The position numbers and the translations under genes are program-made. From Scleroderma bovista (taxonomy: Eukaryota; Basidiomycota; Agaricomycetes; Boletales; Sclerodermataceae), in assembly GCA_037178675.1 (NCBI GenBank), contig JAYMGJ010000103.1:1-43024 (forward strand): DNA of 43,024 bases. The letters are read 5' to 3'. The notes beneath the pieces were generated by a model, which saw only the letters and a program-made list of their open reading frames with translations, made no database searches and was not told the DNA's origin. Numbering within the stretch: the first letter of the stretch is position 1; each line of letters opens with the position of its first letter. Positions 32,691 to 43,024 of this stretch are shown here, piece by piece.

Positions 32691-33321
32691 GAATGTGGAT
32701 TTCTTATACTGTTTGTTAAGCGTCGGGTGTGAATATCAAAGAAAATAGATAAGGGGTTTCCGGAGTCCAATTGACGTAAACGTGACCGTACCTTGTTCTT
32801 CTCAAAGTGATGAACCGAAATGGTCCGAATAAGGCCCCGAATGATAACAGGGCACACAACACTCTATCTACAATACGTAGTAGCCGAGTAAAAACATAGT
32901 CCCCGTTTGGTTAAGCTTTGTCATAAAACCCGCCTTATTCAACAACAAGCGTGTGCGTAATTCGACAATTTTGCTAATTCGGAGGCCGTTCCTCGAAAAC
33001 CTTGACGTTGAATGCGAGAAGCAGCTGGATGAAATGAAGATGACGAGATGGAGTGACAATGACGTAGCTCCAGGCAACAACGGCTCTGGCATCCACTCCA
33101 CTCGTATTCCCTTTGGAGATTTTTACCATCCGTCACGGGCAAGGCGAGGGAGTGATGGATACCGAGGGGAGTCGACGAGAGTGAGACTAAAGCCAGAGAG
33201 GAACACATCATTGAACGACTATCTGCGCCGTGTCTTGACATGTCACAAGCCCAAAACATGCCCTAGCTTCCTGATTGGTTTCATCTCGAGGCCGGAAGAA
33301 CCCAGTGTTTCTGGGTGCTAA
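32691..33321. other. Intergenic, no gene recognised
   Basis: Unique DNA between the minisatellite and the ABC transporter wreck. Frames on both strands are short. The last part could hold more of the decayed ABC gene (transmembrane region 1), but no motif was seen. Confidence 0.35.
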
Positions 33322-35130
33322 GCTTCTGGGTCCGGGAAGTCGACCATCCTCTCCGTCGTCGAGCGTTTCTACCATCCTCTTAGTGGTTCCGTCAAGCTCG
33401 ATAATGACGTTCCTTTCTAAAGCAGCTTCGTTCCCAGATTGGCCTCGTATCCCAGGAACCAGGAAAACGTTTGCTCATGGTCTCATTCGCTCTCCTTACG
33501 AATGCGCATCTGACGAAGAGAAGTTAGAAGTTTAAGCTCATAAAAGGTGCGTGTATTAAGTCCAACGCAGATGATTTCGTCACCAAGCTACCTTAAGGGT
33601 ATGATACCAGGGTCAGTGAACGCAGATTCCTTCCGTCTGGAGGACAGAAACAACACATTGCCATCGCCCATCTAATCTTCATATCTTACTTCTGGACGAG
33701 GCGACCAGTGCCCTCGATCGGGTATCGTACAGGATGCTCTTGATAAGGCGACTGCTGCACGCACGACGATCTCCATTGCTCATCGACTTTCTACAATCAA
33801 AGACGTGGACCAGATCTTCGTGATGGGAGTGGGGTGTTGTTTTAGAACAAGGAGCACACCAAGAGCTACTTGCTAACGGTGCCCCGTACGCACGCTTTGT
33901 CCACGCTCAGAAGCTCTGTGAAAACACAGGCCCGGAATGCCGACGCAGCAGTTGTCAACGGTACCCATGTGAAGCTTTGAAGAAGGCTGGTGGAGATGAG
34001 ATAACTCTTAGTCGCCGAGATACTGGCCATTCTGTCACGTCGGACTTGGCCCGCAACTCGAAGAGTGGCGAAAGGAATAAGAATGAAGTTGGCGAAGGGG
34101 GTTATAGCCTGCTTTATCTCTTCATGCGTATAGGTGGTCTTGCCCGCCCATGGTACTACATGCACGTGATCGGTGCAGTAGGTAACAGTACTCGGCCATT
34201 GTTTATTGAACCCAGTCAGTGAGTGGTAGGTTCCTCTCTAATCTAGCTATTACTGGGATCTTCATCATTTCTATCGTTACTTCTTTTTCTGTTAAGATTC
34301 GAGACCACTTTTCCAACCTCTCTGCTGCAGGGTTGACAACGAAACGTCGTATCTTTAGCTTCCACACGATTCTGAAGCAAGACAGTAGTGAGTTCGTTTT
34401 TGTTCTCGCCCATAAGATGCGCTCAAGTTGGATTATGTAGTACAATTCTAAGTTCTTCGATGGAGAGGAAAATAATGTAGTAAAGCCATAATCTCCTTTG
34501 TTAATGGCATTTTAGACGGGTGTTCTCACAGCAAAAGTGAACGGCGGCCCGCAGAGGGGTTAGTGGCCTGGCTGGAATTACCTCGGAATGTACGCATCAT
34601 CTTCGATCCGCCATTTTCCCGGCACTGACTTTGCAAACAGCATCATCCAATCAATGTCAACATTGATGTGTGAGTCCATTTAGACTACCAGGACTCAACC
34701 TGATAGTGGTTTTATAGCATTCAGCTGATCGAGCGTTTTTACGACCCCGTTGTCGACCAAGTTTTACTCGATGGCCAGCCTATCAACGTATACGACGTCC
34801 AAGAGTACAGGAAGTAAATCGCGCTCGTTTCTCAAGAACTCGTGTGTCATAGCAAGTGATCGTGTGTAGGGTGTTACTGATTTTCACATTTCAGACTCTT
34901 TACTCCGGCACCATCCGCTTCGTTCTGCTTGATGCAACTAAGCCAATATCCGAAGTGACACAAGAGGAGATTGAAGCAGCATGCCGGGATTTCAATATTC
35001 TTGACTTTATCCAGTCGTTGCTGGAGTAAGGTGAAATTTGAGCTTGATGTTCACATGTTCTGAAGGAGTTTCTAGTGGTCTTGAGACGGAAGTCGGCAGC
35101 AAGGGATCCCAATTGTCTCGCGGTCAGGAG
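33322..35130 (+). pseudogene. Full-size ABC-B (MDR/STE6-like) transporter pseudogene
   Basis: Motifs appear in the right order but in shifting frames with stops. NBD1: Walker [10 protein letters not shown] (33,322), L-R-S-Q-I-G-L-V-S-Q-E-P (33,426), signature S-G-G-Q-K-Q (33,636), Walker B L-L-L-D-E-A-T-S-A-L (about 33,686), H-loop I-S-I-A-H-R-L-S-T-I-K-D (about 33,768). Then a linker and traces of transmembrane domain 2 (SAAGLTTKRRIFSFHTILKQ-like, about 34,318-34,383), and NBD2 pieces I-Q-L-I-E-R-F-Y-D-P (34,719), T-L-Y-S-G-T-I-R-F (about 34,895) and L-S-R-G-Q-E (35,113-35,130), where it stops. Most of domain 2 and the second Walker A are gone. ABC-B proteins export drugs, lipids or pheromone; this copy cannot work. 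Confidence 0.85.
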
Positions 35131-35837
35131 CGTAAGTGACACCAGCATCCTTCTGACACCGTTGACAGACCTTCGTAAACCTCAAGTTCTCCTCTATAAG
35201 TCATGAACGAAGTGCTGCTTGTACTTACCACGTATTCGGAGCATTTCTGATACGCACACCGTAAGTGGGGTTGTGAGCTGAGAATGGAGTCGTCGACCGT
35301 CGACGTGGGCATTACCATTACTTATGTAGGCTGACAGGTTCAACAAGAAATTTCATTAGAGTGGGAATAAAGTCGGCCTTTATAAGGAAGAATGCACTTC
35401 GAGCAAAGCCCTCGGAGATCTTGAAGCTTCCTGTCGGATCACGCGGCGACAGTCAACCAAAGGCACTACTTAAGATGTCACAGGTCAGTCCCAATATTAT
35501 TGGAAGGCCCCAATATGGTTTCATGTGGGGAACTCTAGTTGACCGAGCGGCGAGGTAGTATATACCAGCAATACCGATAGGCCTCAATATTCGTTGCGTC
35601 GCAGTGACTTCTGTCTTGGACATGCATTTACCCATGAAATGGCGGTCATGTACGACCCGAAACTTCCATGATAATTTTCATGGGTCAAGGCATCGGGAAG
35701 GAAGTTAACGTAAGCCAGCGCCTAGACTTCTGTCTTCCGCTAAGCTTTGCACGGAGATCCGACAGTGACACCGGCGGCGCCACTCGCTTGTATATTTACT
35801 TACGAACAAATGAAAATTGGGAGACGTAAGTCGCAAA
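35131..35837. other. Intergenic, no gene recognised
   Basis: Runs from the break in the ABC pseudogene to the hydrophobin promoter. No frame with a domain; the expected C-terminal end of the ABC protein is not present. Confidence 0.4.
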
Positions 35838-35879
35838 AAATATTTGCAACTCCCCTACGCGAGAGGGCAGGTAGAAAGG

Positions 35880-35886
35880 TATAAAG
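35880..35886 (+). promoter_or_regulatory. TATA box of hydrophobin 1
   Basis: TATAAAG, 83 bp before the ATG at 35,963. The same word at nearly the same distance occurs before hydrophobin 2. Confidence 0.65.
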
Positions 35887-35962
35887 AGGCCCCGACCTCC
35901 AACACAGACCTCAGCAGGTCAAACATCCTCCCCGTCCTTTCCATCCTCAACCTAGACTCATC

Positions 35963-36394
35963 ATGTTCTCTCGTGTCCTCGCCATCCTGCCTTTGGCTGT
36001 GCTCGCTGTCGCCAACTCTCACCTCAATGCTCGTGACCAGTGCAGCAACGGCACTGCTCAGTGCTGTCAGATGTTGACCGTGAGTCCGACAGTCCATCGC
36101 TTTGTTGAACGTTTTGCTGATCGGTGGAATGGCAGACACAACAACTGGCGCAGAAGGGTTACTCTCAGAACGTGATCGCTGCTGTTGCTGCGACCGTTCA
36201 GGCCGTCGGTGGTGTCCAATGCTCTCCTATCACCGTTATTGGAGCTGCATCTGGCTGCCAGGCCAACCAGCAGGCAGTGTGCTGCACTGGTGACAAATTC
36301 GTAAGTTTACCCGCTTTGCCTGTCGTTTGCAGGTGAACTAATGGATCGGTAGAACGGACTTGTGCAGCTCGGCTGCTCTAACATCAACGTTTAG
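35963..36394 (+). CDS. Class I hydrophobin (copy 1)
   Basis: Small secreted surface-active protein that assembles into amphipathic films on hyphae and fruiting bodies. Exons 35963-36079, 36136-36300, 36353-36394; 107 residues. Signal peptide M-F-S-R-V-L-A-I-L-P-L-A-V-L-A-V-A (about 1-18). Eight cysteines in the pattern C, CC, C, C, CC, C (Q-C; Q-C-C; Q-C-S-P; G-C; V-C-C; G-C). The long spacing after the first CC and the I-T-V-I-G stretch fit class I. Exon 3 adds only the last 13 residues, N-G-L-V-Q-L-G-C-S-N-I-N-V. Differs from copy 2 at four residues. Introns are short and sit where Agaricomycete hydrophobin genes usually have them. Confidence 0.96.
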
Positions 36395-36840
36395 ATGATA
36401 ATAGGAATGGGACGGAAGCTGGGCCCTGGGAGTTAAAGCTGGATATTCTTTAGTTCAGAAAAAGTATCGCTTTGGCTTTAACTATTGTCAGACTCTGCTC
36501 TCTTAATGCCATAGTGGTTTATCTTGCACTCATTTTCTGTTACCCATAGTTAATAATCTCCCGTGCTTGTGACCATGTGAGTATTTCGTGGATAAGGAGT
36601 GTGGAAATGCAACTGTCAAGTGCAATGCGGAACAGGTCAGAAATGTATGAATTACTGATCTGGGCCCATGTATGATTAGTGAAAAAACATAGCCAGTTTC
36701 ATTTGTGTCCCCGGATGATAGAGCTGTAAAAAAACATCACTACAGATTTGTTTCTCGCCCCTCAACTAGACTACACGAGAAATATACAGTACATGTTCAT
36801 TCTTCGAAAACATACGGCTAACCTCATTAGAGAATTGCAA

Positions 36841-38330
36841 TCAAAGTCCTTCATGCTTAATCAAATACTCGACTTCGGGCCTGATACTCTTCAATAAATC
36901 TTCCGTCGTGTGCTTCGGACTCCATCCCAATAACCTACCCCTTCGCGCACGGCAACGCGAGTTCGTTCCAAGGTACAAGAGCTAACAGCAAATACATATA
37001 ACTTCACCCGGGGAACATGAACAAGTGGAACTCACCCCCTCATTCTCGGGCTGCTTGTAGTCCTCTTCTGTGAGTGGCTTCGGCTCGGCAGTCTCGCTCT
37101 TTCCAAGTTCGTGCAGTACCTTCGCGACCTCCTTGGCCGCGTCATACAGCTTGTACTCGCCATTTTCGCCAAAGTAATAGCCTTCACGACCGTGGGCTGC
37201 CATCCCCGAGAGCGCATTTTCATACACCACGATGAATAGGTCCGCAACTACACGGCAGTATGCATATCAGAGCTATGACACAAGAGGAGCATGCAAAAGA
37301 CTAACTGTCGTTGATGTGCACGTCGGGCCATCGGTTCTCGCCCTTTCCGACCACGATAGCTTGGCCCATCCGAACGCCTGCACGGATCAGCATTGGCATC
37401 TGTACTGACCGCGGGTTTTGCACCCCAAGTTCGACCAGCTTAGTCTTAGCCAGCGAGTAGATCGTTGACGGGAGGATAATATAGCTCCTGATGTAGCCTA
37501 TGACGAGCCCATGCGCTGAGTGTCATGGAGTGCTGGTGGAAAACGATTATTATACATACCCTCGCTGTCCGCTCCTTGGATAGCCAGGTCGACATTACGA
37601 TGCATCTGCGTGGGCGGGAGCGATTCGATCTGTTCTGGCTTCAAATCGTCGTAAATGACATCTGTGGAGTGCAATCCCTTTGCGTCGTCCGTTAAAACAC
37701 CTTACCACGCATTTTTAGAACCTTGTTGATGATGGGGATTGGTGCAGGTAAAGCTTACCAGTGCCTGACTGTCATGATCCATGACGAGTGAGAGACGCAA
37801 CAAGGAAACTAGTCTCCACTTACCGTATGAATAAGGATGGGTCGTGTACCCGTCTTCTCGTGTCTCTGCTTCATCCCCTTTAAAATAGCCTCTACAGCAC
37901 GTAAATTATCTGCATCTGCCTGTGTAAGACGGGGGGCGATGCATCACTTGTGATCAACATACTGTCGTTACCATATGTCAGACGAGACGTACACAAGAAA
38001 ACACGATATCCGACTGAGATGATTGCTCTGTCAGAATGTCTAGATCATCGTTTGTCCCAATGACAGGTTTGAGACCAAGCGATTCGAGTACAGAACTTTT
38101 GTTCTGCTTCGAGGGGCGGACGAGGACGGCTATCTCAGAGTGCTTGTGTGTGGGGTGGTCGATAAGACGGGAGACTACGCTGCCCCCGATGTAGCCTGTC
38201 ACATTACTAGGTTAGTGGACAATAGAGTTTGACAGAAGTTAAAACGGCCGATATAATGATAGGGGTAAATGGGAATGTTGGGCTTACCAGTACCACCGAT
38301 GAAAAAGATACGCCTGTTGGTCGTGGCCAT
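36841..38330 (-). CDS. Atypical SDR / NmrA-like NAD(P)-binding protein
   Basis: Rossmann-fold protein related to fungal nucleoside-sugar epimerase-like atypical SDRs; substrate unknown, probably cytosolic. Eight exons (minus strand): 38330-38288, 38195-37993, 37919-37824, 37768-37759, 37700-37560, 37497-37306, 37247-37036, 36981-36841; 345 residues, all joins in frame. Dinucleotide motif I-G-G-T-G-Y-I-G-G-S at residues 11-20, split by intron 1; S-D-I-V-F-S-C-A-D-A-D after strand 4; I-H-T-S-G-T-G across exons 3-5; the I-I-L-P-S-T-I-Y region in exon 6; H-I-N-D-I-A-D-L at the exon 6-7 join. The classical YxxxK is not evident, as in other atypical members. Exon 4 is a 10-nt microexon. It lies between the two inverted hydrophobin genes. 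Confidence 0.88.
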
Positions 38331-38434
38331 GGCTGAGAGGACAAGAATACAGCTGTTTAATTGGATTCCAAGGGTGTGGGCAGTAGTTAGCTGGGAAACG
38401 GATTGAAAAGAGAGGGGGGATCGTACCAGTGTGG

Positions 38435-38443
38435 TTATATAGC
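38435..38443 (-). promoter_or_regulatory. Possible TATA box of the SDR gene
   Basis: CTATATAAC on the minus strand, about 105 bp before the ATG at 38,330. Confidence 0.4.
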
Positions 38444-39250
38444 ACGCAACTACTAGTGCTGACCGAGCAGGGCGCATCGATGCTTATGATACCATAGCAC
38501 ATCCACCATTATGACGTAGCAGTATGTTATTTGATGACAAATGGGTCCGTCGTCGAAACTCGGCGATCCAAGTTTTACCAGTATGCGAACCGTTGGTAGT
38601 AACGCTCGTAGGGTGTTTAGTCATAAGCTGCGTCATCAACTTGCTGATTGGACAAGGAAGAAAACAAGTCTTTATCAGTGACTTCGATCGAAAGATTAAT
38701 GTGATCATCCCTCATCGACATCTTCGGAACCATGAAAAGAGACCGACACCTCCGCCTGGTATGTTCAGCTGATTCAATCAAGAAAAGAATTCATCAAGAT
38801 GAAACAAGTTACTCCACATGATTGGCACGAGAACTCCTAGTAGAGTGCTCTACCAGCCATTGAAGTTCACCATCCTGGTTGTGTGAAACTAAAATCGTGT
38901 TAGGGTTGGCTTGTTACATAACGTAGATGCACGAGCTTCTCCAACAATTGGTATGGCAGCACTGGAAGTTTCATATATCAGTGACAGAAAAGAATTGACT
39001 GATCTCAATGACATGCGAGCATTTTTGTTTAGTTCAGAAATCCATTCTTCCAAGCCTAACAATACGCACAACGGCAATCCTTCCAATCTTGTGCCTTTTT
39101 CAACATACAATTCCAAGGCTCACATGGGAACAGCGTCAAAATTTCCGTACGAAGTACAACCATCACACGATTATCCATGACAAACGATGAATCATTTAAC
39201 GACTAAACCCATGATCATTAGATGCAACATTAACCTCCATGACACTATGT
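38444..39250. other. Intergenic, no gene recognised
   Basis: Lies between the SDR promoter and the 3' end of the right hydrophobin arm. Frames of 75-89 codons exist on both strands without domain or start context. Confidence 0.4.
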
Positions 39251-39360
39251 AAGAGAGCAGAGTCTGACAATAGTTAAAGCCAAAGCGATACTTTTTCTGA
39301 ACTAAAGAATATCCAGCTTCAACTCCCAGGGCCCAGCTTCCGTCCCATTCCTATTATCAT

Positions 39361-39793
39361 CTAAACGTTGATGTTAGAGCAGCCGAGCTGCACAAGTCCG
39401 TTCTACCGATCCATTAGTTCACCTGCAAACGACAGGCAAAGCGGGTAAACTTACGAATTTGTCACCAGTGCAGCACACTGCCTGCTGGTTGGCCTGGCAG
39501 CCAGATGCAGCTCCAATAACGGTGATGGGAGAGCATTGGACACCGCCGACGGCCTGAACGGTCGCAGCAACAGCAGCGATCACGTTCTGAGAGTAGCCCT
39601 GCTGTGCCAGTTGTTGTGTCTGCCATACCGCCCATCAGCAAAATGTTCAACAATAGGAATTGACAATAGAACTCACGGTCAACATCTGGCAGCACTGAGC
39701 GGTACCGTTGCTGCATTGGTTGCGAGCATCGAGGTGAGAGTTGGCGACAGCGAGAACAGCCAAAGGCAGGACAGCGAGGACACGAGAGAACAT
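39361..39793 (-). CDS. Class I hydrophobin (copy 2)
   Basis: Exons (minus strand): 39793-39677, 39619-39455, 39402-39361; 107 residues. Same signal peptide, same eight-cysteine pattern and same intron places as copy 1. It differs by Val for Ile in the signal peptide, Asp for Asn and Asn for Asp just before the first cysteine, and Gln for Lys after Q-Q-L-A-Q. The 5' UTR and promoter have diverged more than the coding part, so timing or level of expression may differ. Both copies look functional. Confidence 0.96.
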
Positions 39794-39870
39794 GATGTCT
39801 AGGTTGAGGATGCAAAAGGAAGGCGAAGATGTTTGACCTGCTGAGCTCTGTGACGTCGACGTTGGGCCCT

Positions 39871-39877
39871 CTTTATA
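39871..39877 (-). promoter_or_regulatory. TATA box of hydrophobin 2
   Basis: TATAAAG on the minus strand, about 80 bp before the ATG at 39,793. Confidence 0.65.
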
Positions 39878-39918
39878 TCTTTCTGCCCGCCCTGCCGCGT
39901 AGAGGAGTTGCAAATATT

Positions 39919-41276
39919 TCTGTTCAAATCCCCGAATTTGCATTTTTTTGGTAAGTACGCGAGAGGGGTGTCCAGGCTGGCCCGGCTTGGAATTGTTTTG
40001 TTGGATTCGTAAGTGGTACCCGATGCCAAAGTACGCGTACCTGCACACATTAGGCGGGCCGCCGTCTGCCAACCTTCAGAAACAACGGTGTATTTTAGAG
40101 TGCTCTCATGTGGGTATACCGCATCGTTCACGAGAGATAAAACCCACAGCGTCGGACTAGATCATTCCACGATGCCAGTGCTACAGACATTGGATAACTT
40201 GCACGGCGGTCTGAACGTTAGCAATACTCGAAGTCGTACTTTCTTTGAACGCAAGATTGCTGTGGAACACCTTCTGTAAAGTATTAGTAGCGAGAGAATA
40301 CCGCCGCCGATCAATCATGGCCTGAGGCAGCGGCGCCTGGCCCAGATCTGCAAAACGTAGCCGAGCAAAAAATGTGGCACCACTGGTGCCATGAGGGCCG
40401 ACTTTGGCGGCTTCCGGAAGCACTCCTGAGCCTGGCTGCCTTTTGCAGATCAGTCACGCGTTTCCTCGGTAGTTTTTTGGTAAATAGTAATAAGTTGTCC
40501 TTTTTCATCTCTTCACAGAACATACTGTGAAGGTCAGCTTCTGAAATTTGTACACAACGTGCACGGTCTAGGTTCGTAGCAGACACCAGAGGCTTCAGCA
40601 GCACGAGCAGAACATGCGGAGGATTACAGGACTTAATACGTAGGACTTACCCACGACTGGAATGATCCGAACTTGTTGAAGCCTTCGCCTTCCGGAGAAA
40701 GTTGACAGACTCGGGTCGCGATCATGCAGCTGCCAATGCCTTGGGTTAAAATAACGAAACGGGTGTCTTCTGACCTAATTATACTTCCATTTTTGGAACT
40801 GGCATTCTTGCATATCCGTTGATCTGGCCGTGCGGTCTATTGGAGAAGTGGATGCCCACCAGAGTCCGTTACGTCCCAGTGATAGCAGCAGAGAAGGGCG
40901 TGTTTCTGACTCGGAAATTTCCATCCTCGCACTGCGCAGCGTGGGCCCGTGGGGGGACACATGCCACTTTACCCCAGTGGTTCAGAAACTCCGAGGTTAG
41001 GACTGACGGATAACAGCATTGAAAATTTGCGCTGTACCCACATGGTCCAGACCGATCAATTACTATCCTTTTTTGGTTATGCCAAGTCACGTGCGCAATA
41101 CAAACGGACGCGTTCCGCAGTTCCAGCCAATCGCGACGCGCCTCACTTTTGTCCGTCACTCCGCTGGCCCCGTCGGTTAGCTTGCAAACCCTTGGCCCCG
41201 TCACGTACGACAAATATTCGCCCAAAAATTATTTGCTGTTTACGCAAAGCCATGCACTTCAGCCGCATAGGAAAGG
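39919..41276. other. Intergenic; possible unrecognised relic on the minus strand
   Basis: Upstream regions of hydrophobins 2 and 3. Overlapping minus-strand frames at 40,181-40,423 and 40,311-40,604, with a splice-like GTAAGT after S-F-Q-S-W (about 40,650), could be a decayed multi-exon gene, but no domain was recognised. Confidence 0.3.
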
Positions 41277-41284
41277 TATAAAAG
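41277..41284 (+). promoter_or_regulatory. TATA box of hydrophobin 3
   Basis: TATAAAAG, 117 bp before the ATG at 41,394. Confidence 0.65.
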
Positions 41285-41393
41285 GAGGGCAGTCTTCGTC
41301 TCTCTGCTCTCCATCAGTTCTATCTGCTTCTACCAGTTACACCACACACTCTTTACCAGCTCAATTCCAGCTACTCTCTCTCTACCAGCCACA

Positions 41394-41826
41394 ATGTTCG
41401 CACGTGTCTTCGCTGTTGCCTCCCTCGCTGCCCTCGCCGTCGCCAACCCTCTCGCCGTCCGCGGTGGAGAGAGCAAGTGCAACAACGGCCAGATCCAGTG
41501 CTGCCAGCAGACCCAGCAGGTAACGTACTCTCTGGCGATTGGATTTGACCGTTTGTTCATTTTATCGTAGGCCTCCTCCTTCCTCTCTAGCTTCAACAAC
41601 AACGTTTTGGCTTCCGTTGCCGCTCAAGTCACCGGCTTGGTTGCTGCCCAGTGCTCCCCCGTCACCATCATCGGTGGTGCCGCCGCTTGCCAGGCTAACC
41701 AACAGGCTGTGTGCTGTGAGGGTAACTCCTTCGTAAGCCATTTCCGTCTTCTTGTTCGCGGCGTCGTCTTATGGAGCCTTTTAGAACGGCCTCGTGAACC
41801 TTGGCTGCAGCAACGTCAACCTCTAA
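41394..41826 (+). CDS. Class I hydrophobin (copy 3, diverged)
   Basis: Exons 41394-41519, 41571-41732, 41785-41826; 109 residues. Signal peptide M-F-A-R-V-F-A-V-A-S-L-A-A-L-A-V-A, then eight cysteines in the class I pattern (K-C; Q-C-C; Q-C-S-P; A-C; V-C-C; G-C). The end N-G-L-V-N-L-G-C-S-N-V-N-L and the V-T-I-I-G stretch parallel copies 1 and 2, while the segment between the first CC and the fourth Cys (Q-Q-A-S-S-F-L-S-S-F) is different. Introns lie at the same three-exon positions. Same family by tandem duplication, but much older than the 1/2 pair. The Ser-Thr-Pro-free short N-terminal region suggests little extra glycosylation. Confidence 0.96.
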
Positions 41827-42796
41827 GGGATGCCTAGCGTCTCGGGGTTGTCTCTCCCAACCGCCTTCCCCTCTGGCTGGAATTGAAAACTTCATAGTTT
41901 ACATAGTGCATTGTTCATGGGGTTTTTCCTCATCTAATACATTCGCTTATAAAAACATGATCTGTGTGAGATGGTTGAACAACTGATAATCAGCTGGTAA
42001 TCTTTTTATTTCTTTTGTCGTTCCATTTGCACTTTAGAGCTCGTGTTTCTCGAGTCAGAAGACTTTATCCTGTATTGATGGTTTTAATCACCTTGGTTAT
42101 GAGGCCACTACAACTGGAAATGCATTTTGAACATCTGCGATTAGTGTTATTTTGATTTTGATCACTGTGTGCCAATGCTTGAGTGATTCTTGAAATGGAG
42201 GCTGTAGAACAGAATAGTTTATCAAGGTGTTTGCTGTCTGTACTAATGGCCTTATTCTAGAGTATTGTTATGGGCATATTATAGGAAGGAATCCTAACCA
42301 GTCTTTGAAGTTTATGGTGAATATTTCTAATAAGTCTCAGCTTGTCTTGCAGTTGTAGGGGAAGGTGCGGGTTCGGGTGTTCAAGAGGGCAAGAAGTGAG
42401 AGATGGAAGACGAGAGAGATTCGGAACTTAGATAGTGGACACTGTAGATACGACTGAAAACTTGTGACTTCTTAAACCAACGACTCGGACGTGAAATGCG
42501 GAACTGGGGGGAATCAGATTGTAGCTACAGGCGGGTTAAGTACAGTACTGGTGACGTCAAAGCGCGAGTGGCTCGACGCCCGAGCGGACAATGTATCTAA
42601 GTTACAAAGAATATGTCAAAGCTAAAATACAAGGGAAGCCAAAGCACTGAGAGGGCCGTGCCTCAGGACACAGGGTGCGGGATCTAACCTGGCCGCTTCG
42701 GTGCGTCGTAGATAACATACGTCCGCCCTGCCCTTTGTGGGTCTTGCCGGTCGCAGGAGGATTGATACCAGTTACCCGGTATCGATCATAACTCAC
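41827..42796. other. Intergenic, no gene recognised
   Basis: 3' flank of hydrophobin 3, AT-rich at first. From about 42,600 it may hold the last exon of the partial minus-strand gene at the edge. Confidence 0.4.
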
Positions 42797-42880
42797 CCCG
42801 AGGTCCGCGGTAGGCGTCCTCACCAACGCCCGGGCCCTCTCGAGTGCTTCGTAGATCGAAAATATGTCGTAGTTGCGTAG
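42797..42880 (-). CDS. Exon of a partial, unrecognised gene at the window edge
   Basis: An 84-nt segment bounded by an acceptor (GATTTAG, 42,881 onward) and a donor (GTGAGT, 42,796-42,791) on the minus strand. It reads L-R-N-Y-D-I-F-S-I-Y-E-A-L-E, then R-A-R-A-L-V-R-T-P-T, which looks like real coding sequence. The next exon toward lower coordinates cannot be fixed: frames ending near 42,680 or 42,602 are possible. Upstream exons lie beyond 43,024. The family was not recognised. Confidence 0.35.
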
Positions 42881-43024
42881 CTAAATCAAGTTAATTCCTT
42901 ACACAGTATACCTTTAAAGTAAATAACACGCTACCACCACACGCTATGCAGAACGGAAGACAAAACCAGAGTCTATTGATGCGAACATCGCAGGTATTAC
43001 AGAAAGAACCATAACCAGGTCGTA

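Larger units (their letters stand above)
35838..36504 (+). repeat. Left arm of inverted hydrophobin duplication
   Basis: About 667 bp pairing with 39,251-39,918 in opposite orientation. It covers the near promoter, the whole hydrophobin gene and about 110 bp of 3' flank. The 3' flank and coding parts are nearly identical; the promoter part and first intron differ more. Confidence 0.9.
39251..39918 (-). repeat. Right arm of inverted hydrophobin duplication
   Basis: Reverse complement of 35,838-36,504. The arms are separated by about 2.75 kb containing the SDR gene. Confidence 0.9.

Noticed and set aside
35963..36394. Class II hydrophobin
   Set aside because: Long spacing between the first CC and the fourth Cys and the intron places are of class I type.

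Overview
The window looks like nuclear DNA of a filamentous basidiomycete, most likely an Agaricomycete. The genes are cut by many short introns (about 45-95 nt, GTRNGY...YAG). There are three class I hydrophobin genes, a tandem family of fungal P450s, a basidiomycete-type transposase-like gene, and DNA transposons with clear target-site duplications. No tRNA, rRNA or CRISPR array was seen.

Left half (1-25,100): a tandem array of four cytochrome P450 paralogues, all on the minus strand (P450-1 to P450-4). All share one three-exon layout (176 nt; about 1.09 kb; about 0.2 kb) with the last intron directly before the heme cysteine. The duplicated unit is [modular repeat R, plus strand] + [P450, minus strand] + [conserved P450 upstream region]. 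A GH3-family acyl-adenylate/amido synthetase gene (seven exons, plus strand) lies between P450-1 and P450-2. Repeat R is an intron-like, exon-module repeat with no recognised homologue. It occurs as one short fragment (R1), two long copies (R2, R3) and one diverged inverted copy (R4).

The upstream end of the third unit is split by a 7.8-kb hAT-type transposon (13,181-20,979) with 8-bp target duplications and matching terminal inverted repeats. It keeps only a decayed transposase C-terminus, carries R4, and is itself interrupted by a 2.27-kb element with its own 8-bp duplication. That inner element is mostly one large hairpin with arms of about 740 bp. R2 carries a further 575-bp MITE-like insertion.

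Middle (25,300-35,200): a small six-exon gene with a possible alternative C2HC zinc-finger 3' exon; an apparently intact nine-exon gene for a 922-aa transposase-like protein; an intact five-exon orphan gene of a basidiomycete family (383 aa); a degenerate minisatellite; and the wreck of a full-size ABC-B (MDR/STE6-like) transporter gene.

Right part (35,800-43,024): two almost identical class I hydrophobin genes in inverted orientation on 667-bp arms, facing each other around an eight-exon atypical SDR (NAD(P)-binding) gene that contains a 10-nt microexon; then a third, diverged class I hydrophobin; then an unrecognised partial gene at the edge. The P450 array plus GH3 gene could form a small oxidation-conjugation module, but this is inference only. 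Exon structures were built by hand from splice consensus and reading-frame continuity.
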